From positions 1 through 64,000 of the forward strand of contig NZ_CADIKK010000003.1 of NCBI RefSeq assembly GCF_902859915.1: 64,000 bases of DNA, in the 5' to 3' direction. The DNA is from Paraburkholderia ultramafica (lineage in GTDB: Bacteria; Pseudomonadota; Gammaproteobacteria; Burkholderiales; Burkholderiaceae). Under the pieces are notes generated by a model, which worked only from the letters and a program-made list of their open reading frames with translations, searched no databases and was not told the DNA's origin. Both the position numbers and the translations under genes were made by a program. Shown one piece after another: positions 25,877 through 35,700 of this stretch; within the stretch, counting starts at the first letter, position 1, and every line of letters starts with the position of its first letter.

Positions 25877-27102
25877 ACGTCGCTGCGTGAAAAGATTTCG
25901 TCCCAACGTGTGCAGTCGCTTGGCGAATACCATGAGAGCGCACATTCGCGGAGCGGCATGCTCCGGGCCGCGTATCAGAAATTGAAGCAGGAGATCCACC
26001 AACTCGTGCTCGAACGCGTCGAACTGGAGCGCCTGTCCCGGCTGCCGTCCGAGCAGGTCCGGCAGGAGATCGGCACGCTGATCGGCCGCATCCTCGAGGA
26101 AGAGAAAGCGCCCGCCAACGATCTGGAGCGCAAGCAGCTGGTTGTCGACATTCATGACGAGATGTTCGGCTTCGGTCCACTCGAGGCGTTGCTTAGGGAT
26201 CCGACCATTTCCGATATCCTCGTCAACACGTCCCGGCATACCTATGTTGAACGCAAAGGGCGGCTCGAGCTGACCGACGCGACCTTCTATGACGACGCGC
26301 ATTTGATGAAAGTGATCGAAAAGATCGTGTCGCGTGTTGGACGGCGCATCGACGAATCGAGTCCGATGGTCGATGCGCGATTGCCGGACGGCTCGCGCGT
26401 CAATGCAATCGTGCCGCCGTCGGCTGTCGACGGGCCGCTGCTGTCGATTCGGCGCTTTGCTGTCAATCCGCTGCAGGTCGCCGACCTCGTCGAGTTGCAA
26501 AGCCTGACCCCGCCGATGGCGGAGCTACTCGATGCGCTGTCGCGAGCGAAGGTCAACATCCTCGCTTCAGGCGGTACGGGCAGCGGCAAGACGACCTTGC
26601 TGAATATCCTGTCCGGCTTCATTCCGGGAGACGAGCGCATCGTCACGATCGAAGACGCCGCGGAACTGCAACTGCGTCAACAGCATGTGCTCAGACTCGA
26701 AACCCGTCCGCCGAATATCGAAGGGCGGGGCGAGATCTCGCAGCGCACGCTGGTGCGCAACGCGCTGCGCATGCGCCCCGACCGGATCATTCTTGGCGAA
26801 GTGCGTGGCGAGGAAGCGCTCGACATGCTCAACGCGATGAATACCGGCCACGAGGGGTCGCTTGCCACCATCCACGCGAACACGCCGCGCGACGCGCTGA
26901 CTCGCCTCGAAAACATGCTCGGCATGGCTGGGCTCGGGCTGCCTTCACCTTCAAGCGCACGGGTGTCGATGCCAACGGGAACATCCAGGGATGGTTTTGT
27001 GCGACCGGCGTGCGGCCGAAATTCGCCGAGCGGCTGCAGGCGTTTGGCGTCGGCTTGCCGGACCAGATCTACGATCCGTGCCGGCGCTTCGAGACAAAGT
27101 GA
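25877..27102 (+). pseudogene. cpaF: Tad pilus secretion ATPase CpaF/TadA with lost start codon and internal deletion
   Basis: The intact part holds the N-terminal domain (FGPLEALLRDPTISDILVN), Walker A GGTGSGKTT, the Walker B/His-box region and [20 protein letters not shown]. After MLGMAG near 26935 about 55 codons are missing, and the C-terminus ([13 protein letters not shown], then [12 protein letters not shown]) continues in another frame to a TGA at 27100-27102. At the 5' end AGGAG is followed, six bases later, by ACG (25877-25879) then TCGCTGCG. The family usually starts M-S-L-R-E here, so the ATG appears mutated to ACG. CpaF powers Tad pilin secretion, so this copy is almost certainly dead. 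Confidence 0.8.
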
Positions 27103-27153
27103 CCCGCATGATCCGAGTCGCGAGCAGCTCATCCGGATACGCAGGAGACCCGC

Positions 27154-28131
27154 ATGGCACTGATCTTCTACGCCTTCATCATCTTGCTGTTTGCTGCCGT
27201 GGTGCTTGCGTTCGAGGGCGTCTACCACTGGTGGAACGACCGGCACGGACCTGCGGCCGGGCGGTTCGAATCGCGCCTGCGTGCGATGTCCGCCGGCGGG
27301 CATGTCAACAAGCAGCGCCTGTCGATTCTGAAGCAGAGCATGCTGAACGAGTCGAAGCTGGTCGACCGGATGCTCATGCGCGTACCGCGCATTCAATCGG
27401 TCGACTTGATGCTTCAGCAGTCAGGGCTCGGCTGGTCGGTGGCGCGGCTGGTCGCTACCTGCATCGCGCTGCCGCCGATCGTGATGGCGGCTGCCATCTT
27501 CGCACCGGTGCCGACCCTGCTCGCCGGACTCGTCGCATTGTGCACGAGTGCACTTCCGGTCCTTTACGTCCGCCGCAAGCGTAACAAGCGCCTGCGTCAA
27601 CTCGAGCGGCAGTTGCCGGATGTCTCTGACATGCTGGCTCGCGCGTTGCGCTCGGGACACTCGTTTTCGGGAGCAATCGGCATGGTCAGTGACGATTTCG
27701 CCGAACCGATGAGCAGCGAGTTCCGTATCACCTTCGACGAGGTCAATTACGGCGTCCCGCTGCATGACGTGTTGTTGAACCTCGGCACGCGCGTGCCCAT
27801 CAGCGATCTGCGCTACTTCGTGATCGCCGTGCTGATCCAGCGGGAAACCGGCGGCAATCTTGCTGAGGTGCTGGATGGCATTTCCGCGCTCATCCGCGAG
27901 CGCTTCAAGCTGTTCGACAAGATCCGCGTGCTGTCGGCCGAAGGCAAGATGTCCGCCTGGGTGCTCGGATTGCTCCCGTTCGGCACCGGCGCTCTGATGC
28001 TGCTGGCCAATCCGACTTTCCTGGAAGTGCTATGGCAGGATCCCGCCGGACTGAAGATGGTAGGCGCCACGCTTGTTTCGATGCTGTTCGGTCTGCTATG
28101 GATGCGGCGCATCGTGCGGATTCGGGTTTAG
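27154..28131 (+). CDS. tadB: Tad pilus inner-membrane platform protein TadB
   Basis: A 325-aa type II secretion F-family protein. A first membrane helix lies at about residues 3-20, a pair at about 85-125, the cytoplasmic GspF-like domain ([36 protein letters not shown]) and two C-terminal helices. AGGAG precedes the ATG. It is the only gene of this tad remnant that looks complete. Without a working CpaF, TadC and pilin genes it probably has no role unless another tad locus exists. Confidence 0.88.
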   Translation: MALIFYAFIILLFAAVVLAFEGVYHWWNDRHGPAAGRFESRLRAMSAGGHVNKQRLSILKQSMLNESKLVDRMLMRVPRIQSVDLMLQQSGLGWSVARLVATCIALPPIVMAAAIFAPVPTLLAGLVALCTSALPVLYVRRKRNKRLRQLERQLPDVSDMLARALRSGHSFSGAIGMVSDDFAEPMSSEFRITFDEVNYGVPLHDVLLNLGTRVPISDLRYFVIAVLIQRETGGNLAEVLDGISALIRERFKLFDKIRVLSAEGKMSAWVLGLLPFGTGALMLLANPTFLEVLWQDPAGLKMVGATLVSMLFGLLWMRRIVRIRV

Positions 28132-28179
28132 TGCCGTTTGATTCTGGCGCGACGGCTTGCGCGTCACCGAGGAGGAACT

Positions 28180-28629
28180 ATGGAAACGCTCCAAACGATG
28201 CAGGTGGTGTTGCTGATCGGCCTGTTCGCCGTGGTGTTTGCCTGTGCATTCGGCGCGATGCTGGTATTCGCGCCGCGTGACATGCGGCGCCGTATCGAGC
28301 AGGCTGGCGGTGCGAAGGTCGCGGCAACGGCGGTGTCCGGCGGCGAATTGCCTGGCAGTGGCTGGATCGAGAAGCTGGCGGAGATCTCCGAGCCCATTTC
28401 GAAACTGTCGATTCCGAAGGAGGGCTGGGACCAGTCCGCGCTACGCGTGCGGATGATGAACGCGGGCTGGCGCACGCCGGCGGCCGCTGCGGTCTATTTC
28501 GCCGCGAAGACCGTACTGGCGATTGCGTTGCCGCTGCTTGCGATGAGCTGGCTCGTGGTCTTGCCAGGTCCGGCGTTCATTCACATCTACCGGGTGCTGT
28601 TGCCTACCATGACGGGCACTGCGGAATAA
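28180..28629 (+). pseudogene. tadC: Tad pilus protein TadC, 3'-truncated
   Basis: A 149-aa product from an ATG with GGAGGA upstream. The first about 125 residues fit TadC: an N-terminal helix VVLLIGLFAVVFACAFGAM, then PISKLSIPKEGWDQSALRVRMMNAGWR, and the start of a second helix AKTVLAIALPLL. The rest, normally another 160-180 residues with the GspF domain and two helices, is missing. The frame runs into unrelated sequence (IYRVLLPTMTGTAE) and stops. Together with cpaE and cpaF it shows a locus eroded at both ends. Confidence 0.75.
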
Positions 28630-28715
28630 ATGCTTTGGTATGCTCGGGACAAACAGGCATTGCCAGCGCGCGCGGCCTGTTTTACCGTTGACCGACTCAT
28701 TATCGTTGTTCCGCC

Positions 28716-29180
28716 ATGTTCGATCCAACCGAAGCCCCGTCACCGTTTCATCTGCGCAATGCCAGCATGGACGATTTCGAGTTCGCCGAGGCGCTGACTC
28801 GCAACAACATGGGCGGCTACTATCGCCGGCACCATCTGGTCTGGCGTGGCGATCTGTTTCTCGGCAGCTGGCGCGAATCGGAGAATTTTATTCTCGAAGT
28901 GGATGGCCAGCCGATCGGCGTGCTGCGCATCACGCAGGAGGGCGATTCGCTGCACATCCGCGACGTGCAGATTGCCGAAGGGCATCGGCGGCTTGGCGCC
29001 GGCACGTATCTGCTCGACATCTCGCATCAATGGGCGCGCGAGCGTGGGCTGCGCGAATTGCAACTGCGCGTGTTCGTCGACAATCCCGCCGCGCGGCTTT
29101 ATCAGCGCAAGGGCTATAAGCTCGCGGGGCCGCGTCTCGCGCAGCTTGGCGCGATCCGTCATCTGGCCCGGCGGGTCTGA
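28716..29180 (+). CDS. GNAT-family N-acetyltransferase
   Basis: A 154-aa acetyltransferase-like protein with the GNAT core: GQPIGVLRITQEGDSLHIRDV (strands 4-5) and the acetyl-CoA loop EGHRRLGAGTYLLD (pattern R-x-x-G-x-G). The late motif RVFVDNPAARLYQRKGYKL is typical of small-molecule or peptide acetylators. The substrate is unknown. It starts 86 bp after the tadC remnant and is convergent with the AraC gene. Confidence 0.85.
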   Translation: MFDPTEAPSPFHLRNASMDDFEFAEALTRNNMGGYYRRHHLVWRGDLFLGSWRESENFILEVDGQPIGVLRITQEGDSLHIRDVQIAEGHRRLGAGTYLLDISHQWARERGLRELQLRVFVDNPAARLYQRKGYKLAGPRLAQLGAIRHLARRV

Positions 29181-29213
29181 GACCGCGACTCAGTGGGCAA
29201 CTCCGTGGGCAAC

Positions 29214-30113
29214 TCAGCGGGCGGCACCGCTCGACGCATCCGCGCGATCTTGCGCCGCTTCTTCTTCCGCCTCCGCGTCGCCGTGTTCACCCTTTTCCGC
29301 ACGATGTTCCGAACCCCGCTCGATGAACGCCCGCGGACTTTCGCCGAACGCGCGCCGGAACATCGCGGAGAACGCGCTCTGGCTCTGATAGCCGAGTTCC
29401 TGCGCGACATGCGAGAGCGGACGCCCCTGGCTCAACAGCGGAATCGCGCGCGCCAGAATTGCTTGCTGACGCCATTGCGAAAAGCTCACGCCCAACTCCT
29501 GACGAAACAGCCGCGCGATCGTGCGCGTACTCGCGCCCACGCTGGATGCCCATTGTTCGAGCGACTCGCCGTGCGTCGGGTCAGCGATCACGGCCTCGCA
29601 CAGCGCCCGCAGACGCTTTTCGTTGGGCATCGGCACGGACAGCGGCAGCGGCTCCGAGCGCGTCAGTTCGTCGAGTGCGAGTGCGCCGAGCAACTGCTCG
29701 CGCGCGGCCGAAATGCCGGGTGTATCGAGCGCGGCGATCACCTCCCGCAGCAGGTCCGACACTTCGACGACGCGCGGTGTATCCAGCCCGGCCGGCACGG
29801 TGCTTTCGGTGATGTAGAGCGTGCGCAGGAACGCGTCTTCGATGGCCACCACTTCGTGCGTCACGTGTGGCGGCACCCAGATCGCCCGCGACGGCGGCAC
29901 CATCCACGTCGTGCCGGTTGTCGCGACCCGCAGCACGCCGCGCGACGCATAGGCCACCTGAGCCCACGCATGCGTATGACGCGCGATGCGCCAGCCCGAA
30001 GGCATCTGCCGCGAGCGCACGCGAATCGGATGCGTCTCGTTCGGCTGGAACTCGGGCGGAATGTCGACAAAGCGGACGAAGCTCGACAGCTCGGAGTCGG
30101 CGGACGAAGTCAT
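29214..30113 (-). CDS. AraC-family transcriptional regulator
   Basis: A 299-aa regulator. The N-terminal cupin-like sensor part has RIARHTHAWAQVAYASRG and VPPHVTHEV (metal- or ligand-pocket style). The C-terminal double helix-turn-helix has LEQWASSVGASTRTIARLFR and HVAQELGYQSQSAFSAMFRR, the AraC signature. A charged Ala/Glu tail follows. Genes of this subtype often control a neighbouring efflux or detoxification gene, but here neither neighbour makes that obvious, so its target is unknown. Confidence 0.88.
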   Translation of the reverse strand: MTSSADSELSSFVRFVDIPPEFQPNETHPIRVRSRQMPSGWRIARHTHAWAQVAYASRGVLRVATTGTTWMVPPSRAIWVPPHVTHEVVAIEDAFLRTLYITESTVPAGLDTPRVVEVSDLLREVIAALDTPGISAAREQLLGALALDELTRSEPLPLSVPMPNEKRLRALCEAVIADPTHGESLEQWASSVGASTRTIARLFRQELGVSFSQWRQQAILARAIPLLSQGRPLSHVAQELGYQSQSAFSAMFRRAFGESPRAFIERGSEHRAEKGEHGDAEAEEEAAQDRADASSGAAR

Positions 30114-30296
30114 GGCGCAGATCGATCCAGATAACGGAGTGCTGGAAGCCGGTGTGAAGCGTGGAACTACGGCATGCGCAAAGCGCTGCCATCACAGGTC
30201 CGGCACCACGCCCACAGCGGGCCTCATCATTGTAGATGTTGCCTGCAACCCGCCGTTGCATAATGTCCCGATTGCCCGGACCCCGAGGAGAACCTC

Positions 30297-30791
30297 ATGA
30301 GCTTTGCTACCGCGGATTTGTGCGACGCACACGAAGACCAGTTGGCGCTCGGCACGTTGCGCGTGCTCGAGCCGGTCTTTCACCTGTTCAGCCGTGCCGA
30401 GTGCTTCAGCGGCGAAGCCGTGACGCTGAAAGTATTCGAAGACAATGCGCTGGTGCGCGCCACGCTCGAAGAGAAGGGCGCGGGCCGCGTGCTGGTGGTC
30501 GACGGCGGCGGCAGCCTGCGTTGCGCGCTGGTCGGCGGCAACCTTGCTCAGCTCGCGGAACAGAACGGCTGGGCGGGCATCGTGCTGAACGGCTGCGTGC
30601 GCGATACGCAGGAACTCAACGAAGTCAACGTCGGCGTGGCGGCGCTCGCCACCTGTCCGCGGCGCGGCCAGAAGCGCGGCGCCGGCGAGCGCGGCGTGGC
30701 GGTGCAGTTGCCCGGCGCGCTGGTGCGTCCCGGCGAATGGATCTACGCGGATATCGACGGCGTGCTCGTTGCGAGCGCGGCGCTGAACTGA
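30297..30791 (+). CDS. rraA: RraA-family protein (RNase E regulator / aldolase fold)
   Basis: A 164-aa protein that matches RraA length and sequence: [14 protein letters not shown] at the start, [22 protein letters not shown], and [20 protein letters not shown] with the Arg-Asp pair shared with HMG/CHA aldolases. In E. coli RraA binds and inhibits RNase E. Many relatives may instead be 4-hydroxy-4-methyl-2-oxoglutarate aldolases. GAGGAG sits upstream of the ATG. Confidence 0.88.
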   Translation: MSFATADLCDAHEDQLALGTLRVLEPVFHLFSRAECFSGEAVTLKVFEDNALVRATLEEKGAGRVLVVDGGGSLRCALVGGNLAQLAEQNGWAGIVLNGCVRDTQELNEVNVGVAALATCPRRGQKRGAGERGVAVQLPGALVRPGEWIYADIDGVLVASAALN

Positions 30792-30858
30792 CCTGCCGGC
30801 TGACCCCCCGCCTCGAACCGAAGCCACCCGAACCCTCATTCAAGGAGAGCAAACGACG

Positions 30859-31260
30859 ATGCAGACCGTCTTTGTATACGGCACGTTGCGTGCCGGTGAA
30901 GTGAACGACATCAGCGCAGCCGCGGCGCGCAACGAGATCGCCGCGCCGAATCGGCTCGGCACGGCGACTGTGCGCGGCCATCTGTTCGACTTCGGCTTGT
31001 ACCCGGGCCTCGTCGTCGACGAAGCGGGCATCGACGTGATCGGCGACGTCTACGAAATCGACGATGCGCTGGTCGCGGTGCTCGATGAAATCGAAGCCGT
31101 GTATCCGGGTGTCGAGAATCGCTTCCTCGCGCGCGAGGTGATGGTGAAAGTAGACGGTAACGTCGTGAATTGCCGCTTCTATCCGGTCGCGCCGAATGCG
31201 GTGAAGGGCCTGCCCGAAATCAAATCGGGCGACTGGATCGAGTACCGCAACACGCGCTGA
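30859..31260 (+). CDS. Gamma-glutamylcyclotransferase-like protein (AIG2/YtfP fold)
   Basis: A 133-aa protein with the substrate-loop motif VYGTLRAG near the N-terminus. GLYPGLVVDEAG and DEIEAVYPGVENR are the conserved positions of the AIG2/GGCT superfamily, including the acidic catalytic residue. Possible roles include cyclising gamma-glutamyl compounds. Substrate specificity in this small bacterial subgroup is not established. AAGGAG precedes the ATG. It lies 67 bp after rraA and could be co-transcribed. Confidence 0.82.
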   Translation: MQTVFVYGTLRAGEVNDISAAAARNEIAAPNRLGTATVRGHLFDFGLYPGLVVDEAGIDVIGDVYEIDDALVAVLDEIEAVYPGVENRFLAREVMVKVDGNVVNCRFYPVAPNAVKGLPEIKSGDWIEYRNTR

Positions 31261-31301
31261 CTGAGCGCGGCGCACGCGCGCGACGAAGGCGTAACGCGTG
31301 C

Positions 31302-31341
31302 AAAAAAAAGGCGGCCCGGCAGGCTTGCGCCTGTCGGGCCG
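31302..31341 (-). terminator. Terminator of aceB (minus strand)
   Basis: A 13-bp stem CGGCCCGGCAGGC/GCCTGTCGGGCCG (one G-T pair, TTGC loop) is flanked on the left by eight A residues. These read as a T run on the minus strand, 90 bp after the aceB stop. Confidence 0.75.
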
Positions 31342-31431
31342 TGTGGTCGGTCAGTCTTGCGACTCAAGCAGCCTTCACGCTGCTCATCGCGCGTAAAGGC
31401 AAGCTTGCTACAGCGTCGTGCGTCGACGGCC

Positions 31432-33033
31432 TCAGATTTCCTCGTACAGCGGCAGCGTCAGGAAGTCGGTGAACTGCTCCGACGTCGACATCTGTTCGAA
31501 GATCTGCGCGGCGCGCTCATACGGCTTCGTATCGCCGCCCACCGCCTGCTTCACCTTGTCGAGCTCCTGCGCCGACAGCTCGCGCACGAGTTCGACTGTG
31601 ACCTTGCGGCCGTCGTCGAGCTTGCCCTTCGGTGAGCGAATCCATTGCCACACCTGCGAGCGTGAGATTTCCGCGGTGGCGGCGTCTTCCATCAGGTTGT
31701 GAATCGGCACGCAGCCATTGCCCGCGAGCCACGACCCCAGGTAGTGAATGCCGACATTGATGTTGTTGCGCAGACCGCCTTCGGTGATGGGCGTTTCCGG
31801 ACGGAAGTCCGTCAGGTCGGTGGCCGTGACGAGCACGTCGTCGCGTTGCTTGCCGATCTGGTTCGGCTTGTCGCCGAGCACCTTGACGAACTCTGCCATC
31901 GCGATCGGCACGAGGCCCGGATGCGCGACCCAGCCGCCGTCGTAGCCGTCGCCGGCATCGCGCGCCTTGTCGGAGCGCACGCCGCCCATTGCGCGGTCGT
32001 TGGCCGCCGGATCGTTCTTGATCGGAATCAGCGCGCTCATGCCGCCGATCGCCGGCGCGTTGCGGCGATGGCAGGTCTTCAGCAGCAACAGCGCATACGC
32101 GCGCATGAACGGCGACGTCATCGTGATCTGCGAGCGGTCGGCGAGGCAGAAATCGCGGTCCGCCTTGAACTTCTTGATCGCCGAGAAGATGTAGTCCCAG
32201 CGCCCGGCGTTCAGCCCCGAGCTATGTTCGCGCAGTTCGTACAGGATCTCGTCCATCTCGAACGCGGCGACGATCGTTTCGATCAGCACCGTCGCGCGAA
32301 TCGTACCGCGCGGCACGTCGAGCGCTTCCTGCGCGGCGACGAAGATGTCGTTCCACAGGCGCGCTTCCAGATGGCTCTCCATCTTCGGCAGATAGAAGTA
32401 TGGGCCCGAGCCGCGCGCGACCAGTTCCTTCGCGTTGTGAACCATGAACAGCGCAAAGTCGAAGATGCCGCCCGACACACGCTTGCCGTCCACCTTCACG
32501 TGCTTCTCGTCGAGGTGCCAGCCGCGCGGACGCACGATCAGCGTGGCGACCTTGTCGTTCAGTCGGTACGACTTGCCGTTCTGCTCCAGCGAAATCGTGC
32601 GGCGCACCGCGTCGTTCAGATTGATGTGGCCGGTGATCTGGTTATCCCAGCTCGGCGCATTCGAATCCTCGAAGTCGGTCATGTACGAATCCGCGCCCGA
32701 GTTCAGCGCGTTGATGATCATCTTGCGCTCGACCGGACCGGTGATCTCCACGCGGCGGCATTGCAGATCGTGCGGCAGCGGCGCGATTTTCCAGTCGCCT
32801 TCGCGCACGCTTTTCGTCTCGGCGAGGAAGTCGGGACGCTCGCCGGCGTCGAGCCGTTTCGTGCGTTCCACCCGCGCTTGCAGCAGCTGCTGACGGCGCG
32901 GTTCGAAAGTGCGATGCAGTGCGGCGACGAGCTCGAGCGCTTCGCGCGTGAGGATCGCTGCATAGCCCGGCTTGATCTCAGCCGTGATTTCCATGCCCTG
33001 CGGCAGCGACAACGATGACAGCGGGTTCGCCAT
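31432..33033 (-). CDS. aceB: Malate synthase A
   Basis: A 533-aa enzyme that condenses glyoxylate and acetyl-CoA to malate, the second step of the glyoxylate shunt. The family signature REHSSGLNAGRWDYIFSAIK is present, as are RGWHLDEKHV and the conserved N-terminal PLPHDLQCRRVEITGP. The frame is open to 33117, but the ATG at 33033 has GGAG seven bases upstream and the expected start MANPLSSL. It is transcribed with or after the dehalogenase gene. Isocitrate lyase lies 3 kb away on the same strand. Confidence 0.96.
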   Translation of the reverse strand: MANPLSSLSLPQGMEITAEIKPGYAAILTREALELVAALHRTFEPRRQQLLQARVERTKRLDAGERPDFLAETKSVREGDWKIAPLPHDLQCRRVEITGPVERKMIINALNSGADSYMTDFEDSNAPSWDNQITGHINLNDAVRRTISLEQNGKSYRLNDKVATLIVRPRGWHLDEKHVKVDGKRVSGGIFDFALFMVHNAKELVARGSGPYFYLPKMESHLEARLWNDIFVAAQEALDVPRGTIRATVLIETIVAAFEMDEILYELREHSSGLNAGRWDYIFSAIKKFKADRDFCLADRSQITMTSPFMRAYALLLLKTCHRRNAPAIGGMSALIPIKNDPAANDRAMGGVRSDKARDAGDGYDGGWVAHPGLVPIAMAEFVKVLGDKPNQIGKQRDDVLVTATDLTDFRPETPITEGGLRNNINVGIHYLGSWLAGNGCVPIHNLMEDAATAEISRSQVWQWIRSPKGKLDDGRKVTVELVRELSAQELDKVKQAVGGDTKPYERAAQIFEQMSTSEQFTDFLTLPLYEEI

Positions 33034-33113
33034 GTTTTCTCCTGGTCGGTCAGATCGCAAAGATGCAAATGTTGAAAAGCGGTTGATGTGGGTCGTGGTC
33101 CCGATAGCCGCCG

Positions 33114-33959
33114 TCATGCGCCAGGGCTGTGGCGCGTGCGGCTGCCACCGGGGTTGCCGGTGGTACCTGGGTTATGGCTGGCGCGGCCAGCGGGCGCGAA
33201 GGTCCGCAGAAAAGCGAGCAGGTCGTTCATGCCGCCGCCCACGCCATGCGGCGTGACGCCCAGTTCTTCGACGGGGGCGTTTTGCCGGTTGAGCCAGAAA
33301 GTGGTGAAGCCGAACCACGTCGCGCCTGCCACGTCCCAGCCGTTCGACGACACGAAGACGATCTCGCGCGGCTGCGCGCCGAAGGCTTGCGTGCCGAGCG
33401 CATAAGCGGCGGGCGAGGGTTTGTAGGCGCGCACGGCGTCGACGGAGAGAACGTGGTCGAACAGGCCGGTCATGCCGGCGCTTTTGACCGCGATGTCGAG
33501 CATTTGCGGGTTGCCGTTCGACAGGATCGCGAGACCCATGCGCGAGACGGGTTCATTGCCCGAAGGCGTCGGCGTGGTCGACGGGTTTGCCGCCGCATCG
33601 CGCAATGTGCGCAACGCGGGCACCGCGTCAGGGAACGCGGACAGGCACGCGTATTCGTCCATCAGACGCTTCTCGGCCGCGCGGCCCAGCGTCAGCTGAA
33701 GCTTTTTCGCGGCGAAGCGTAGTGCGTCGCGCGTGATGTCCCAGAACGGCCGGTAGTGCGCGCCGGGCGCGTCCGCCGGATCGGCCAGCGTGCGCAATTG
33801 CGTGTATTCGATCTGTTTCTGGCGCCACAACTGCGACAGCGCGTCGCCGTGACCGGGGAACATCTGCTCGGCGGCAGCGATCACCGAATGCACGTCGAAA
33901 AGCGTGCCGTACGCGTCGAAAATCACTGCTTTTGAGGAAGGTGTCGTTGTGGCCGACAT
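33114..33959 (-). CDS. Haloacid dehalogenase, type II (HAD superfamily)
   Basis: A 281-aa HAD hydrolase with the nucleophile Asp15 in AVIFDAYGTLFD, motif II LAILSNGNPQML, the Lys region AYKPSPAAYALG, and SSNGWDVAGATWFGF, which is typical of L-2-haloacid dehalogenases. The C-terminal about 35 residues (TFAPAGRASHNPG onward) are low-complexity and beyond the usual 220-240 aa. It may dehalogenate 2-haloacids or act on other small acids; glycolate or glyoxylate produced that way would feed malate synthase next to it. Confidence 0.87.
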   Translation of the reverse strand: MSATTTPSSKAVIFDAYGTLFDVHSVIAAAEQMFPGHGDALSQLWRQKQIEYTQLRTLADPADAPGAHYRPFWDITRDALRFAAKKLQLTLGRAAEKRLMDEYACLSAFPDAVPALRTLRDAAANPSTTPTPSGNEPVSRMGLAILSNGNPQMLDIAVKSAGMTGLFDHVLSVDAVRAYKPSPAAYALGTQAFGAQPREIVFVSSNGWDVAGATWFGFTTFWLNRQNAPVEELGVTPHGVGGGMNDLLAFLRTFAPAGRASHNPGTTGNPGGSRTRHSPGA

Positions 33960-34139
33960 TGCCGTGCACTCCTGTCAGAGGTCAGGATGGATTGTATTAG
34001 TGACGATCGACGCTAAAAAAGAGGCTAAACATCACTTGATCTTTTACTTTCATGAACCTAATCTGACGCGCACCGACCACTTTCTCGCATAGCTCCAAGG
34101 GAACTGCCTTCCTTCGGAGCATCGCGGCGCGAATCGCTC

Positions 34140-35042
34140 ATGGACCGTTTCAAGCAGATCGAGACTTTCGTCACCGTCGCGGCCAAGGGCAGCCTGTCCG
34201 CCGCGGCCCTCGCCGAAGGCGTCGCGCCCGCGATCATCGGCCGCCGCATCGATGCGCTCGAAGAGCGCCTCGGCGTCAAACTGCTGGTGCGCACGACCCG
34301 CAAGATCACGCTGACCTTCGAAGGCTCGGCCTTTCTCGAGGACTGCCAGCGCATCATTCACGACATGCAGAACGCCGAAGCGAGCGTGTCGGCGGGCGGC
34401 GTGAAAGCGAGCGGCCATTTGCGGCTGTCGGCGCCGGCCGGTTTCGGGCGGCGGCACGTCGCGCCGCTGGTGCCCGCGTTCACCGTCGCGCATCCGGATG
34501 TGTCGGTCACGCTCGACCTGTCCGATCGCCTCGTCGATCTGGTCAACGAGGGTTTCGATTGCGCGGTGCGTCTCGGCGAATTGCCGGATTCGTCGCTGGT
34601 GTCGCTCAAGCTCGGCGAAAACCGCCGCGTATGCGTGGCGTCGCCGGCGTACCTGAGCCGGCGCGGCGCGCCGCACAACCTCGCCGAGCTCGCGCATCAC
34701 AACTGCCTCGCGCTCGGCGCGAGCGCCAACCAGCAGCGCGGCTGGATGTTCCAGCAGGGCGACAAGGTCGTCTCGATCAAGGTGTCCGGCACGATGGAAT
34801 GCTCGGACGGCGCGGTGCTGCACGAGTGGTGTCTCGACGGCTATGGTCTTGCGTGGCGCTCCTGGTGGGAGGTCGGCACGGATATCGCGGCCGGGCGGCT
34901 CGTGAGCGTGCTCGACGAATTCGCCGCGCCGCCGATCGGCATTCACGCGGTGTTTCCGCAGCGCCGCCATTTGCCGCTGCGGGTGAGGCTGTTTCTGGAC
35001 TTTCTCAAGCATACGTATGGCCATCCCGGATACTGGGGCTGA
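34140..35042 (+). CDS. LysR-family transcriptional regulator
   Basis: A 300-aa LysR protein. The N-terminal winged helix-turn-helix is MDRFKQIETFVTVAAKGSLS with AAALAEGVAPAIIGRRIDALE, followed by the linker helix and an effector domain (GRRHVAPLVPAFTVAHPDVSVTL, ending FLDFLKHTYG). It is divergent from the dehalogenase gene with a 180-bp shared region, so it probably controls that gene, itself, or both. The inducer is unknown. Confidence 0.9.
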   Translation: MDRFKQIETFVTVAAKGSLSAAALAEGVAPAIIGRRIDALEERLGVKLLVRTTRKITLTFEGSAFLEDCQRIIHDMQNAEASVSAGGVKASGHLRLSAPAGFGRRHVAPLVPAFTVAHPDVSVTLDLSDRLVDLVNEGFDCAVRLGELPDSSLVSLKLGENRRVCVASPAYLSRRGAPHNLAELAHHNCLALGASANQQRGWMFQQGDKVVSIKVSGTMECSDGAVLHEWCLDGYGLAWRSWWEVGTDIAAGRLVSVLDEFAAPPIGIHAVFPQRRHLPLRVRLFLDFLKHTYGHPGYWG

Positions 35043-35229
35043 CTGACGTCGGGCCACACTCAGCGATCGGGCGTGTCGTCGCAAGCACGGGGTTTCCGAT
35101 ATGCGGACAGACCCTTGACGAAGATCCATAGCCGCGCTTGCTCGCACTACAATCGTTTGAAGCGGCTTGCACGCCGAGCCTCGTTGGACGCTCACGCCGC
35201 GCTGCGCGCAGCCGGCGACGGAGGGCATC

Positions 35230-35664
35230 ATGTTCAGGCACATCCTGGTTCCGACCGATGGTTCAGAGCTGTCACGCAAAGCAATAGACGGCGCGATCGA
35301 TCTCGCGCAGGCCGTTGGCGCGCGCGTCACCGCCTACGCGTGTTTGCCGCAATATCCGTACTCGCCGTTTTCCGACGTGGTGGTCGAGCCGCCAGCCGAG
35401 TTCCTGCAGCGCAGCGAGCGTGAAGCGCGCGTGCATCTGCGGGAGGTGGAGATGGCCGGGCGGCGTGTCGGCGTGACCGTCGAGAGCCGCACCAGTGTCC
35501 ATCCGGCGCCTTATCTCGGCATCATCGAAGTGGCGGAGCAGGGCGCCTGCGACGTGATCTTCATGGCTTCGCACGGGCGGCGTGGGCTCGGCAGTCTGCT
35601 GATCGGCAGCGAAACGCAACGGGTGCTCACGCATACGAAGATTCCGGTGATCGTGTATCGCTGA
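35230..35664 (+). CDS. Universal stress protein, UspA family
   Basis: A 144-aa single-domain Usp. It has ILVPTDGSELSRKAIDGA at the N-terminus and the ATP-binding pattern G-x2-G-x9-G-(S/T) in SHGRRGLGSLLIGSETQRVL, ending in PVIVYR. Proteins of this type help survival under stress. The frame is open 21 codons upstream, but MFRHILVPTDGS is the normal start. The gene stands alone between the LysR and aceA genes. Confidence 0.92.
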   Translation: MFRHILVPTDGSELSRKAIDGAIDLAQAVGARVTAYACLPQYPYSPFSDVVVEPPAEFLQRSEREARVHLREVEMAGRRVGVTVESRTSVHPAPYLGIIEVAEQGACDVIFMASHGRRGLGSLLIGSETQRVLTHTKIPVIVYR

Positions 35665-35700
35665 ACCTGCGCACGCGCGTCGCCCGATGCCCGCCGGGTT

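Noticed and set aside
24600..26180. A single 526-codon minus-strand ORF
   Set aside because: Only its last about 85 codons (GtrA fragment) resemble a protein; the rest is antisense to cpaE and cpaF.
33034..33117. A longer malate synthase starting at 33117
   Set aside because: The added 28 residues are unlike the family; the ATG at 33033 has a good ribosome-binding site.
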